A stretch of DNA of 64,000 bases from Dongia sedimenti (GCA_030715195.1 JAUYVI010000007.1:372001-436000); one strand, 5' to 3'. Positions 37,708 through 46,216 are shown, counted from the stretch's first letter. Program-made: numbers and translations. The notes: a model not told the origin generated them from the sequence alone.

Positions 37708-39633
37708 ATGACCAGCCAACCCGCCCCGGCGCCTTCCGAGCCGAGCATCCATCTGGGCGAGTCCGCCGCCGAGCCCTCGCCGAAGTCCTGGAAACTCGCC
37801 ATCGGCGCGCTCGGCGTCGTCTATGGCGATATCGGCACCAGCCCGCTCTACACCTTCCGCGAATGTTTCCACCACGCGACCGGCATCGCGGTCGACGAAG
37901 TCAGCGTCTACGGCGTGCTCTCGCTGGTGTTCTGGACCGTGACGATCATCGTCAGCGGCAAGTATGCGCTGCTGATCCTCAAGCTGGACAACCAGGGCCA
38001 GGGCGGCCTGCTCGCCCTGATCGCGCTGGCGCTGCAGCGCGCGCGCAACATGGGGCGCCGCAAGCTGCTGTTCGCCCTCGGCATGATCGGCGCGGCGCTG
38101 TTCATCGGCGACGGCATGATCACGCCGGCGATTTCGGTCCTCTCTGCGGTCGAGGGCATCGCCGTCGCCCAGCCCGGCCTCTCGCACTATGTCGTGCCGA
38201 TCACGCTGATCATCGTGGTCGGACTCTTCCTGGTGCAGAGCCGCGGCACGGGCAGCGTCGGCAACCTGTTCGGCCCGGTCATGTGCATCTGGTTCTGCAC
38301 CTTGGGCGTGCTCGGGATTTTCGGCATCGCCAAGAATCCCTCCGTGGTGCTGGCGCTCTCGCCGCATTATGCGATCCGCTTTCTGATCGAGCATGCGACC
38401 GTCGCGTTTCCGGTCTTGGGCTCGGTGCTGCTGGCGATCACCGGTGCCGAGGCGCTCTACGCCGACCTCGGCCATTTCGGCCGCAAGCCGATCCAGTTTT
38501 CCTGGTTCAGCCTGGTGCTGCCGGCGCTGGTGCTGAACTATTTCGGTCAGGGTGCGCTGGTCTTGGGCGATCCATCGGCGGCGAAGAACCCATTCTATCT
38601 GCTGGCGCCCGACTGGTTCCTCTATCCGCTGATCGCGCTTGCGACCTTCGCCACCATCATCGCCTCGCAGGCCGTGATCTCCGGCGCCTTCTCGCTGGCC
38701 TGGCAGGCGATGCGCCTCGGCATTGCGCCGCGCTTCTGGATCGAGCACACCTCGGAACATCAGGCCGGCCAGATCTATGTGCCGCAGATGAACTGGATCC
38801 TGATGATCTGCGTCTGCATGCTGATCCTCGGCTTCCAATCCTCGAGTGGCCTCGCCAGCGCCTATGGCATCGCGGTCATGGGCACGATGATGATCGACAC
38901 CGTCGTCGGCTTCATGGTGGTGCAGAGCCATTGGGGCTGGAGCAAGACCAAGGCCGGGGCGGTCTTCGGCGCCATCATCCTGGTCGAACTTGCCTTCTTC
39001 GGCGCGAGCCTGCTCAAGGTCGGCTCGGGCGGCTGGTTCCCGCTGGTGATCGGCGGCGCGATCTTCTTCGTGTTCTCGACCTGGATGGCGGGCCGCGCGC
39101 TGCTAGCGCGCCGCCAGGGCCAGTCGGCGCTGACCGAGGACGAGTTCCTGGCGGCTTTGTCCGAGCGGCATCTCTCCCGCGTGCCCGGCACCGCGCTGTT
39201 CCTCACCGGCGATCCGCAGCGGGTGCCGTTCTCGCTGCTCCACAACATGCGGCACAATCAGGTGCTGCATCAGCGCGTGATCCTGACCAGCATCATGACC
39301 GAGGAGGTGCCGGTGGTGCCCGAGGTCGAGAAGGTGACGGTGAAGGATCTGGGGCGCGGCTTCTATCGCCTGATCTGCCGCTTCGGCTTCTACGAGACGC
39401 CGGACATCGCGGTGGCGCTCCGCGGTGCCAAGCGCTTCGGCTTGGAGCTCGACCCGCAGCAGATCTCGTTCTTCCTCGGTCGCGAGCGCATCGTGGCGCA
39501 TGCGCGCTCGCAGATGTCGGGTTGGCGGCGGTGGCTGTTCATCCTGCTCTCACACAACGAGACCAGTGCCTCGGACTATTTCCACCTGCCCGCCGGCCGC
39601 ATCATCGAGCTCGGCGCCAGAGTCGAAATTTAG
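37708..39633 (+). CDS. kup: Low-affinity potassium transporter Kup
   Basis: A 641-residue KUP/HAK/KT family K+/H+ symporter. The signature GALGVVYGDIGTSPLYTFRE lies at about residues 33-52, followed by some twelve membrane helices (for example ALFIGDGMITPAISVLSAVEG) and a cytoplasmic C-terminal domain (VPVVPEVEKVTVKDLGRGFYRL). Length is typical. No regulatory element is evident in its upstream gap. Together with the antiporter at 14574 and the channel at 34558 it is one of three K+-related proteins in this window. Confidence 0.96.
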   Translation: MTSQPAPAPSEPSIHLGESAAEPSPKSWKLAIGALGVVYGDIGTSPLYTFRECFHHATGIAVDEVSVYGVLSLVFWTVTIIVSGKYALLILKLDNQGQGGLLALIALALQRARNMGRRKLLFALGMIGAALFIGDGMITPAISVLSAVEGIAVAQPGLSHYVVPITLIIVVGLFLVQSRGTGSVGNLFGPVMCIWFCTLGVLGIFGIAKNPSVVLALSPHYAIRFLIEHATVAFPVLGSVLLAITGAEALYADLGHFGRKPIQFSWFSLVLPALVLNYFGQGALVLGDPSAAKNPFYLLAPDWFLYPLIALATFATIIASQAVISGAFSLAWQAMRLGIAPRFWIEHTSEHQAGQIYVPQMNWILMICVCMLILGFQSSSGLASAYGIAVMGTMMIDTVVGFMVVQSHWGWSKTKAGAVFGAIILVELAFFGASLLKVGSGGWFPLVIGGAIFFVFSTWMAGRALLARRQGQSALTEDEFLAALSERHLSRVPGTALFLTGDPQRVPFSLLHNMRHNQVLHQRVILTSIMTEEVPVVPEVEKVTVKDLGRGFYRLICRFGFYETPDIAVALRGAKRFGLELDPQQISFFLGRERIVAHARSQMSGWRRWLFILLSHNETSASDYFHLPAGRIIELGARVEI

Positions 39634-39684
39634 CCACTCTACGGGCGACCGAGTATGGGCAAGCCCTAACTCGATCCCGACTGC

Positions 39685-40140
39685 CTAAACGCTCTGCTCC
39701 TCCAGCCGCGTCAGATAGCAGCCGTTGATCATCCAGCTGCCGTCGGATTGCTTCTGCATCAGATAGTGCGCCGCGTAGGTGAGGCCGTCCGGCCCGACCA
39801 GGCGCAGGATCTGGTCGGGGCCCTGCTGGGTATCGACCAGCTTCTCGAAGGCGACCGAGCGCGGACGGTAGACCGGGGGATAGCCCGACTTCACCATCTG
39901 CATGAAGGTCGCGGCGTCGCCGAATTTCTGCTGGATGGTCGGCGTCGCGAAGCCGAACGCCTTGGTGCCGTCGTCGTGCTGGAAGGCGTCGAGCTGGGCT
40001 TCGACCACGGCGCGAATCGCCTGCTGGTCGGGCGCGGTCAGGGCCGAGAGCGGATCCTCGGCCACCGCCGAATGCGACAGGGCCAGGGTCGGCAAAGTGA
40101 GCGTGATCGCGAACAGGAAAGCGCGCCAGATGGACTTCAT
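39685..40140 (-). CDS. DUF4864 domain-containing exported protein
   Basis: A 151-residue protein with a Sec signal peptide (AFLFAITLTLPTLALSHSAVA) and a single DUF4864 domain with an NTF2-like look: AIRAVVEAQLDAFQHDDGTKAFGFATP, GYPPVYRPRSVAFEKL and LRLVGPDGLTYAAHYLM. The ATG at 40140 is followed directly by the signal peptide, so it is preferred over an upstream frame extension. Function is unknown; a periplasmic small-ligand-binding role would fit the fold but is a guess. Confidence 0.85.
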   Translation of the reverse strand: MKSIWRAFLFAITLTLPTLALSHSAVAEDPLSALTAPDQQAIRAVVEAQLDAFQHDDGTKAFGFATPTIQQKFGDAATFMQMVKSGYPPVYRPRSVAFEKLVDTQQGPDQILRLVGPDGLTYAAHYLMQKQSDGSWMINGCYLTRLEEQSV

Positions 40141-40224
40141 CGTTACCCCCTGTTTCCGGCGGGATGGGATCGATGAACCTACGCAGCAGAGCTTGCGCCG
40201 GATGAAGCTGCAATCCAAGAAGCG

Positions 40225-40258
40225 AAAACGGCGCTTTCCGGTTCCCCGGAAAGCGCCG
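40225..40258 (-). terminator. Intrinsic terminator of the OmpA-like lipoprotein gene
   Basis: A perfect 13-bp stem (40229-40241 with 40246-40258) closes a four-base loop; on the minus strand it is followed by TTTT (40225-40228). It starts about 30 bases after the stop codon of the lipoprotein gene read on the minus strand and so should end that transcript. Confidence 0.8.
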
Positions 40259-40286
40259 CGATCGGCGGTGTACGGGTGTGGCGAGA

Positions 40287-41423
40287 TCAGCGGACGTAGA
40301 TCCGCACCTCGTTGGCCTGGATGCTGGCATCGTTGGTCTGGCCCGAGCTCACCCGGTCGGCCGGCAGGCCCATGCTCAGCAGCGAGCGGACCACCCGGTC
40401 GGCATTGGTGCGGGCGATGTCGCCGTTCAGCGCGACCTGGGCCGCGGCACCGCCGGCCGGCGCCACGCCGACCACGTCGAAGGCCGCATTGGGGCGGATT
40501 TCCAGGGCCTTGCGCGTGGCCTGATACAGCGCCTGCTCGTAATTCACGTTCGGACGGTCGAACCGGATGGTGACCAGCGGCCGGCCGGTGGCGGCGCCTG
40601 CGCCCGGCGGCAGGGTCGGCTGGGCCGCTGCCGGGATGGTGTTGCTGGCCAAGGTGGCGCCGTAGAAGTCGCCTTTGCTGACGCCGCTGGCCAGCGCGGT
40701 CAGGTTGCTGCGCTCGGTCGCCAGATACTCGTTCTGCCGGGCCACGTCCTGGGAGATCAGGCTCAGCAGCCGGTCCACGTCCACATTGGTCTGGGCCACC
40801 TGGTCCTGCAGCCGGCGGAGCTGCCGGTGGTCCTCATCGACCGCGCCGGAAACCCCGAACGCCGCCCGCACCGAATCCTGCAGGAAGGCGACATAGGCGG
40901 CGTTGCCCGCGACCTCGTTGGAGAGGGCGTTCATCTGGCCGATATCGGTCTCGACCGCGTTCAGGTTCTGCTGCGCCTGCTGCCAAGCCTGGACGATGCC
41001 CGGATTGCCCGGAGTCGTGCCGATCTGCAGCTTGCCGGAGATGGCGCCGGTGATCGCCTGATAGGCGGCGGCGTTCGCCTCGATATCGGCATGCAGCGCC
41101 TGCTGGTGCGCGGTCTGCGACGTCAGCGTGTCCTGCAGCCGGGCCAGATCGGCCTTGAGCTCGGTCACTTTCTGGCCGACCGCCGTGCCCGTCGGCTGGT
41201 CCGGCTGGGAGTTGTCCAGCGGCGGCACGGTCACCGATCCGTCCGCATTCCGGATCACCCCGACCGGTGCCATCGGCGCCGGACGGGATTTCGAGGCGTC
41301 GGCGCTGCCGCCGCTCGGCGGATTGCCGGTCAGCGAAGGCTTCACCGCGTTGTCGGCGACTTCACAGGCGCTGAGCAACGCCAGAGCTGCGCCCAGGACC
41401 GCAAGCTTCCCGAATCCCATCAT
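40287..41423 (-). CDS. Lipoprotein with coiled coil and OmpA-like C-terminal domain
   Basis: A 378-residue predicted lipoprotein: signal peptide with lipobox LLSAC (Cys20), a disordered linker (residues 25-80, rich in P, S, G), a long helical region with coiled-coil character (about 85-260), and a C-terminal ~110 residues resembling an OmpA peptidoglycan-binding fold (LVTIRFDRPNVNYEQALYQA, ALNGDIARTNADRVVRSLLSMG, VRIYVR). In OmpA proteins the equivalent NxxLSxxRA helix binds peptidoglycan; here it is divergent (NGDIARTNADRV). It probably ties the membrane to the cell wall. No close named homologue is recognised. Confidence 0.75.
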   Translation of the reverse strand: MMGFGKLAVLGAALALLSACEVADNAVKPSLTGNPPSGGSADASKSRPAPMAPVGVIRNADGSVTVPPLDNSQPDQPTGTAVGQKVTELKADLARLQDTLTSQTAHQQALHADIEANAAAYQAITGAISGKLQIGTTPGNPGIVQAWQQAQQNLNAVETDIGQMNALSNEVAGNAAYVAFLQDSVRAAFGVSGAVDEDHRQLRRLQDQVAQTNVDVDRLLSLISQDVARQNEYLATERSNLTALASGVSKGDFYGATLASNTIPAAAQPTLPPGAGAATGRPLVTIRFDRPNVNYEQALYQATRKALEIRPNAAFDVVGVAPAGGAAAQVALNGDIARTNADRVVRSLLSMGLPADRVSSGQTNDASIQANEVRIYVR

Positions 41424-41918
41424 GACTGATCAGAACCCCTTAATGCGGCCGGGACAAGCCGCCCACCCATCCTGTTTGTCCGTACTTTGCAGTTTTTCTT
41501 ATAAGAATCAACTGCTTTACCGGCATGCGCCGGTTCGTGCGAAAAGCATCCCATGTCCCGAACCGGCGATCCCCTCATGCCGCAACGGCAGAGTCTCATC
41601 TTATAAGGCGCCCCCAGCCCCCTCAAGCTGGATTCCCTTTGACTGTGACCATTCTGCAAGCGGCCGTTGCCGAAGGAACACGGCATTTCTTCCGCTCCGG
41701 TCGCTACCCTCCGGCTTTTCTCGCGTGGGGGGAGCCCCAAGGACTCCCTCCAGGGACCCCGGCCCTATCCAAAGGGGGCGGCAATCCGCCCCGGAGAAAG
41801 ACTTGCCATGCCGGGGGTGTTTGGTTAGGTTCCGCCACCGCGCGAACGGCCCGCCTTTATAAGGGTGGGGTGATCGCCGCATCGGCAGTCCCAATCTTCC
41901 CCGGACCGCCACCAGGAC
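41424..41918. other. Gene-poor 495-bp interval
   Basis: This stretch between the lipoprotein start and tRNA-Arg contains open frames on both strands, but none has a ribosome site plus protein-like composition. It holds an AT-rich near-perfect inverted repeat at 41489-41515 centred on TTCTTATAAGAA, a second CTTATAAG at 41600-41607 and a TTTATAAG at 41856-41863. These may be promoter or operator elements for the lipoprotein gene (minus) and the tRNA (plus); none could be assigned with confidence. Confidence 0.5.
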
Positions 41919-41995
41919 GCGCCCGTAGCTCAATTGGATAGAGCATCTGACTACGGATCAGAAGGTTAGGAGTTCGAATCTCTTCGGGCGCGCCA
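41919..41995 (+). tRNA. tRNA-Arg (anticodon ACG)
   Basis: A complete 77-base cloverleaf: acceptor stem GCGCCCG/CGGGCGC, D arm GCTC...GAGC, anticodon stem TCTGA/TCAGA with loop CTACGGA giving anticodon ACG at 41953-41955, and a T arm with loop TTCGAAT. CCA is encoded (41993-41995). ACG becomes ICG after deamination and reads CGU/CGC/CGA arginine codons. Confidence 0.97.
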
Positions 41996-42068
41996 ATCCT
42001 GCACAAGCCATTCCTGCACTAGGCTGGGCCAGTCGTCGGCGCCGCACTTCCGAAGCGAGGACGGCATT

Positions 42069-43040
42069 TCACGCGTCGGATTCGAACTTTCCGGTGGCAA
42101 GCGCCGTCAGGCGATCCGAATCGCGCATGACGAAGAGCGCGTCCATTCCGCGGGCGCGTGCGAAGTCGGGACCTGAATCACCCATGACCATCAAAGCTGT
42201 GGCCCAGGCATCGGCATCCACGCATTGCTTGGCGAGGACGGTGACCGACGCGATGCGATTGCGGAGCGGTTCCCCGGTACGCGGGTCCATCGTGTGGGAA
42301 AGTTTCGCGCCTTTGAACTCGATCCAGTGGCGATAGTCCCCGGACGTCGCGACGGCGGTGTCCGAGAGCGCCAGCACGCCCATCACGTCGCGCTGTTCGT
42401 AATCTGGCCGCTCGACGGCAACATTCCACGGTTCGCCGCCCGGCTTCGAACCGCGAACGCGCAGTTCGCCGTCTATGCCGACCAGATAGGATGCGATCCC
42501 AAACCGCTCCAGGCATCGGGCGAGCTCGTCGACACCGAAACCCTTGGCTATTCCGGAGAGATCGAGGGTGACGGGGGCGAGTTTGCGGATCCGCTCGCCG
42601 GCCTCATCAAATTCGAGGCCGTCCATCGCCGACAAGCGCGGGCGGCCCGGCATCGCCGATAGCCGCGACGGATCGCGGCGGGGTGCCGTCGGGCCGAATC
42701 CCCAATCGTTCACCAGATCGCCCACCCCGATGTCGAAGGCGCCGCCGGACTCACGGCCGATCCGCACCGCCTCGGCGAGCACGATCGCCAGTCCAGCAGG
42801 CACCGGGACCCATTGTCCGACCGGGGCAGCGTTGAGGCGCGACAGATCGGAGTCCGGTTTCCAGGTCGACATCTGCCGATCCACGGCATCGACCGCCGCG
42901 AAGAGCGCGGCGCCGACCAGCGCCTGGTCGATCGGCTCGGCGAAGAGACGCGCGGAGTAGCGGGTGCCCATGGTGTCCCCGCTGAACGTGCAGCCATGCA
43001 GGTGGGACACGTTCGACGGTTCAGTACACATCTTCGACAT
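42069..43040 (-). CDS. apbE: FAD:protein FMN transferase (ApbE)
   Basis: A 323-residue ApbE-family enzyme, which uses Mg2+ and FAD to attach FMN to a Ser/Thr of a target protein. Conserved features: GDTMGTRYSARL, FDIGVGDLVNDWGFG, VTLDLSGIAKGFGVDELA, TSGDYRHW and HTMDPRTGEPL. It is the last gene of the redox operon and its start overlaps the reductase gene by 20 bases (a second ATG at 43031 is possible). The N-terminus shows no hydrophobic signal peptide, although most bacterial ApbE proteins act outside the cytoplasm. Its likely target is the DUF2271 protein encoded two genes upstream. Confidence 0.93.
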   Translation of the reverse strand: MSKMCTEPSNVSHLHGCTFSGDTMGTRYSARLFAEPIDQALVGAALFAAVDAVDRQMSTWKPDSDLSRLNAAPVGQWVPVPAGLAIVLAEAVRIGRESGGAFDIGVGDLVNDWGFGPTAPRRDPSRLSAMPGRPRLSAMDGLEFDEAGERIRKLAPVTLDLSGIAKGFGVDELARCLERFGIASYLVGIDGELRVRGSKPGGEPWNVAVERPDYEQRDVMGVLALSDTAVATSGDYRHWIEFKGAKLSHTMDPRTGEPLRNRIASVTVLAKQCVDADAWATALMVMGDSGPDFARARGMDALFVMRDSDRLTALATGKFESDA

Positions 43041-45240
43041 ACCGGCCCTGCGCCTTCAGAGTCACGAGATCCAGCCCCAGCGGCATCAGCACCTCCTCCA
43101 GAACCTTCGCCAGTCCCTGCGCCATCTGGCGTCCGCCGCAGACCATGATCTGGGCGCCATGGGTGATCAGGCTTCGCAAGGCCTCCGCATCCGCTGCGAT
43201 CCGGTCCTGCACGTACGCCTGGTCGGTTGCGCGCGAGAACGCGGTGTTCAGTCTCGTCAGCCGCCTGTCGGCCAGCCACTTCGTCAGCTCCGCCTCGTAG
43301 AGAAAATCGGACTGCGGGTCGCGCGCGCCGAAATAGAGATGCATGGGACGGCGTTCTCCGTTGCGCCGGATGAATCCGGCCAAGGGACCGATTCCCGTTC
43401 CGGCGCCGATCAGAACCACCGGGGCAGCACCCGCTGCCGGACGGAATTCGGGATTGGGCCTCACGAAGGCATCGATCCGGTCGCCCGGCTTCAACGCATG
43501 AAGAAAGCCCGAACACAAGCCGCCTGGGTGCTTGCGGACGCAGATCTCCAGCACGCCGTCATGGGCCGAGGTGGCAAGGGAGTAGAAGCGCGGCACCGGA
43601 TTGTCGGGGGGCAGGATTCCGACCAGATCGCCGGCTTCGAACCGCGGCAATCGATCACCCAGAAGGCGCCGCCCGAATCCCGCCGGACGGTCTTGCGCCA
43701 GGACGAACCGAAGCACGGCGGTCGGCGCCTGCACCTCCGCGCCGTAGTCCACCCGTTCGGCCAGTCGAAGGGAGACGGTGCGCGGCGGCGGCGGCGTGTG
43801 TGCGATCGCCAGGTCCACCCCGATCAGAGCGCCGATCTCCGCGCTCCAGCGCGAAAACTCCTGCGCCGACTGCCGGTCGATCGTGTGCAGCGGGTATAGT
43901 TGCGGCCAGCCCTTTGCGGCGAGGGCCGCCTCGACATCTTTCGCGAACTGGCAGAACCGTGGAAACCGGCCGTCGCCGAAGCCGAGCACGGCCACCGGCA
44001 AAGCCTGCGCGGCCCTCACGTCTTGCAGCCGCGCGAGGAATTGCTTCGCGCTGGAAGGGGCGGCCCCGTCCCCATAGGTCGCCGTCAGGATCAGCATGCG
44101 CTCGGCGTTGCGATAGCCACCGGCAAGCCGGTTCATCGGCGCGGTGTGGACGCGGTGCCCGGCACCCGTCAGTGCATCATGCAACGCCTTGGCAAATCCC
44201 CAGGTGCTGTTGCCCTCGCTGCCGACCAGGATCACGGTATCGGCGGTTGCCGCCCTGGCATTGGCTTTGATTCTGGGCATCGCCTGCCGGCGTTTCCACC
44301 AGATCATGACGCCGGTTGCCGTCATCAGCGGCACGGTGAGGGCTGCGAGGCCGAGAGCGAGGCCGAGCCACCACAGCCCTTCGCCGGTGTGCAGCATGAA
44401 GATCGTCTCGTAGACCCGCCGCGCGAAGCCGTTGGGCAGGTAGCTCAGCATTTCTCCGGTGGCCGGGTCGATGTAACCCGCGCCTTGTGCGGTCGTGAGG
44501 GCGTAGGCATCGGTAAGATCGCCGGGATAGGGAAAGCCGAGTTCCCGGAGGTCGGCGACATCGATGGCCCGGAGCGCGCCCAGATCGCCTACCGCCATCG
44601 GAGCCCCGCCGTTCACAGCCGATGGAAACGCCGGCTCGGCATCCATTCCATCGGAGATGATCCCAAAGGTCGTCAGCGACATGTAGCTGCCGGTGAGAGC
44701 CGTCAGCAGGAGCGCGAGAGCCGCGATCCGGCCGAATTGCGCGTGCAGCCGCTGGCTTCCGGTGCCACGGACTCGCCCGAAGAGCCGGCGCCACCCACCG
44801 AGACGCGTCGCCAGCATGGTGGCCCCCGACACGGTCAGCACCAGCATGGCAAAGGCGCCGGTCCCCGCCGCGGCGCGGCCGGCATCGCCCATCAGGAAGG
44901 ACCGATGCAGGTCCGTGACCCAGCGCGTGACTGCGGACGGGGCGAAGGGCGCGATCTGTACGCCGGTCCGCGGATCCACCACCGCTGCGCCGGGGACCTC
45001 CGCGTCGAAATAGTAGACGACGATCGTACCGGAGGCCTTGCGGACGATCCGCTCCACGCCCGGAAAGTGCGCGACGACTCGTTGCGCCAGATCGGCGACA
45101 CTGACTTCGCCGGTGGGTGGGATGGAGGATCCGGCCCGCTCCAGCGCGGGATTGACGGCCAGAACCGCGCCCGTCAGCGCCAAGATCGACACGACGACGG
45201 CGGCGATCAGGCCAGGCAGCGAGTGGATCCGGCGCAGCAT
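43021..45240 (-). CDS. PepSY-TM / flavodoxin / FAD-NAD(P) reductase fusion protein
   Basis: A 739-residue membrane reductase. Residues 1-320 form a PepSY_TM unit with helices at about 9-29, 126-146, 171-195 and 287-315 and periplasmic PepSY-like loops; His112, His166 and His284 beside the helices are candidate haem ligands. Residues 335-475 are flavodoxin-like (VGSEGNSTWGFA, TATYGDGAAP). Residues 485-600 bind FAD (RFYSLATS at 551-558; GGLCSGFL). Residues 605-735 bind NAD(P)H (GAGTGIGPLAGF, MVCGGRQMAQG), as in CysJ-type reductases. It should carry electrons from cytoplasmic NAD(P)H through FAD/FMN across the membrane to periplasmic acceptors. Start codon ATG at 45240, 20 bases after the DUF2271 gene. 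Confidence 0.92.
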   Translation of the reverse strand: MLRRIHSLPGLIAAVVVSILALTGAVLAVNPALERAGSSIPPTGEVSVADLAQRVVAHFPGVERIVRKASGTIVVYYFDAEVPGAAVVDPRTGVQIAPFAPSAVTRWVTDLHRSFLMGDAGRAAAGTGAFAMLVLTVSGATMLATRLGGWRRLFGRVRGTGSQRLHAQFGRIAALALLLTALTGSYMSLTTFGIISDGMDAEPAFPSAVNGGAPMAVGDLGALRAIDVADLRELGFPYPGDLTDAYALTTAQGAGYIDPATGEMLSYLPNGFARRVYETIFMLHTGEGLWWLGLALGLAALTVPLMTATGVMIWWKRRQAMPRIKANARAATADTVILVGSEGNSTWGFAKALHDALTGAGHRVHTAPMNRLAGGYRNAERMLILTATYGDGAAPSSAKQFLARLQDVRAAQALPVAVLGFGDGRFPRFCQFAKDVEAALAAKGWPQLYPLHTIDRQSAQEFSRWSAEIGALIGVDLAIAHTPPPPRTVSLRLAERVDYGAEVQAPTAVLRFVLAQDRPAGFGRRLLGDRLPRFEAGDLVGILPPDNPVPRFYSLATSAHDGVLEICVRKHPGGLCSGFLHALKPGDRIDAFVRPNPEFRPAAGAAPVVLIGAGTGIGPLAGFIRRNGERRPMHLYFGARDPQSDFLYEAELTKWLADRRLTRLNTAFSRATDQAYVQDRIAADAEALRSLITHGAQIMVCGGRQMAQGLAKVLEEVLMPLGLDLVTLKAQGRYVEDVY

Positions 45241-45260
45241 GATGTGCGTCCCTGTCTCCG

Positions 45261-45731
45261 CTACATGGAATAGGAGAAGGACTGGACGTAAGCCCGCCCG
45301 GCTGCAGGCTGGCCGGCGCCGCTGGACGTCAGCGGCATGACGATCTCGCTCGGGCTGTCGCCCATGTCTTCGACTGCGGCGTCGATGCGGATCTCATAGC
45401 CCGCATCGATCAGTGCATCGGCAAGGTCGAGTTTGACGGTCAAGGTCTTTCCGCTGCCCACGCTGGCGCCGGTGATCCCGTCGATCTCGCGGAGGTCGCC
45501 TCCGCTGGCGCGCTTCCAATCGCTGAGGTGCTTGTAGTATTTGGACTTGCCGCCGGCCATCCAGAGCGTGCCCTTGTACTGGCCGCTGGCGTCGGTGACG
45601 TAGAGCGCAATGTAAGCGCCGGCGCCGCCATATTGTTTCAGCTTGGTGGTGAAGGTGATCTCCCGCGCCTCGGCCAGGCTCGGAAGGCCGATGGCGGCGG
45701 CAAGCACGAGGGCGGTGGCAAACTTCTTCAT
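45261..45731 (-). CDS. DUF2271 periplasmic protein with ApbE flavinylation motif
   Basis: A 156-residue exported protein: Sec signal peptide (MKKFATALVLAAAIGLPSLA), then a beta-rich DUF2271 domain (TFTTKLKQYGGAGAYIALYV, GTLWMAGGKSKYYKHLSDW, YEIRIDAAVEDMG). Residues 84-90 read DGITGAS, an exact match to the ApbE target pattern Dxx(S/T)GA(S/T), which predicts Ser90 as the site of covalent FMN. It lies between a PepSY protein gene and the membrane reductase, with apbE downstream. The likely role is a periplasmic flavoprotein electron carrier fed by the reductase. The terminal acceptor is unknown; iron reduction has been proposed for related loci. Confidence 0.88.
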   Translation of the reverse strand: MKKFATALVLAAAIGLPSLAEAREITFTTKLKQYGGAGAYIALYVTDASGQYKGTLWMAGGKSKYYKHLSDWKRASGGDLREIDGITGASVGSGKTLTVKLDLADALIDAGYEIRIDAAVEDMGDSPSEIVMPLTSSGAGQPAAGRAYVQSFSYSM

Positions 45732-45787
45732 GGAACTTCTCCGTCTTGGGGTCGTCTGGGGGATGTGCGTGGCCGAACCTTGAAGGC

Positions 45788-46216
45788 TCACTGCACCACC
45801 GCCGTGGGTCGGCTGTTGCCGTTGATAAGGGGATTCCTCGGAGCCGGATTCAGTCCGGGCGTGGCGACCGGCGCGTCCGTTGCGTTGATGGAAGGGTTTC
45901 CGCTGCCCTCGTCGTCGTCGTCGTCGTTGCCATCCTCGTCATCGCCATCCTCCGTCTCCATGTCCAGGATCTCGAGGGTCGCCGGGTGGACCTTGACTTC
46001 GATTTCATCGCCGTCTGCGTTGCGGCCCTTGATCTCATAGCAACCGTCGTCGGTCTTGATGCGCCGGACGATCCAGCCCTTGGATTCGGCCATCCGCTGC
46101 ACGGCGCTGCGCGGCTGCCAATCCGCCATCGGCGCGTCGCAGTCGTCATCGGCCAGCGCCGCTCCGGCACCGAGAGTGGTCAGTGCAAAGGCCGCGATCA
46201 GGACAGGGTGCTTCAT
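45788..46216 (-). CDS. PepSY domain periplasmic protein with acidic tail
   Basis: A 142-residue exported protein and first gene of the redox operon. It has a signal peptide (HPVLIAAFALTTLGAGAALA), a PepSY domain of the compact type (MAESKGWIVRRIKTDDGCYEIKGRNADGDEIEVKVHPATLEIL), then a very acidic run (ETEDGDDEDGNDDDDDEG, about residues 100-117) and a disordered C-terminus. Two cysteines (in DDCDAP and DDGCYE) could form a disulfide. PepSY domains of this type accompany redox and two-component systems. The acidic tail might bind metal cations; this is a guess. Confidence 0.85.
   Translation of the reverse strand: MKHPVLIAAFALTTLGAGAALADDDCDAPMADWQPRSAVQRMAESKGWIVRRIKTDDGCYEIKGRNADGDEIEVKVHPATLEILDMETEDGDDEDGNDDDDDEGSGNPSINATDAPVATPGLNPAPRNPLINGNSRPTAVVQ

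Noticed and set aside
41601..41933. 110-codon open frame on the minus strand beside tRNA-Arg
   Set aside because: Its start lies inside the tRNA gene, composition is Arg/Gly/Pro-rich and it has no domain or ribosome site; treated as non-coding.
41919..41995. tRNA-Arg as attachment site for a mobile island
   Set aside because: No integrase, no repeated tRNA 3' end and no change in gene style on either side were seen.
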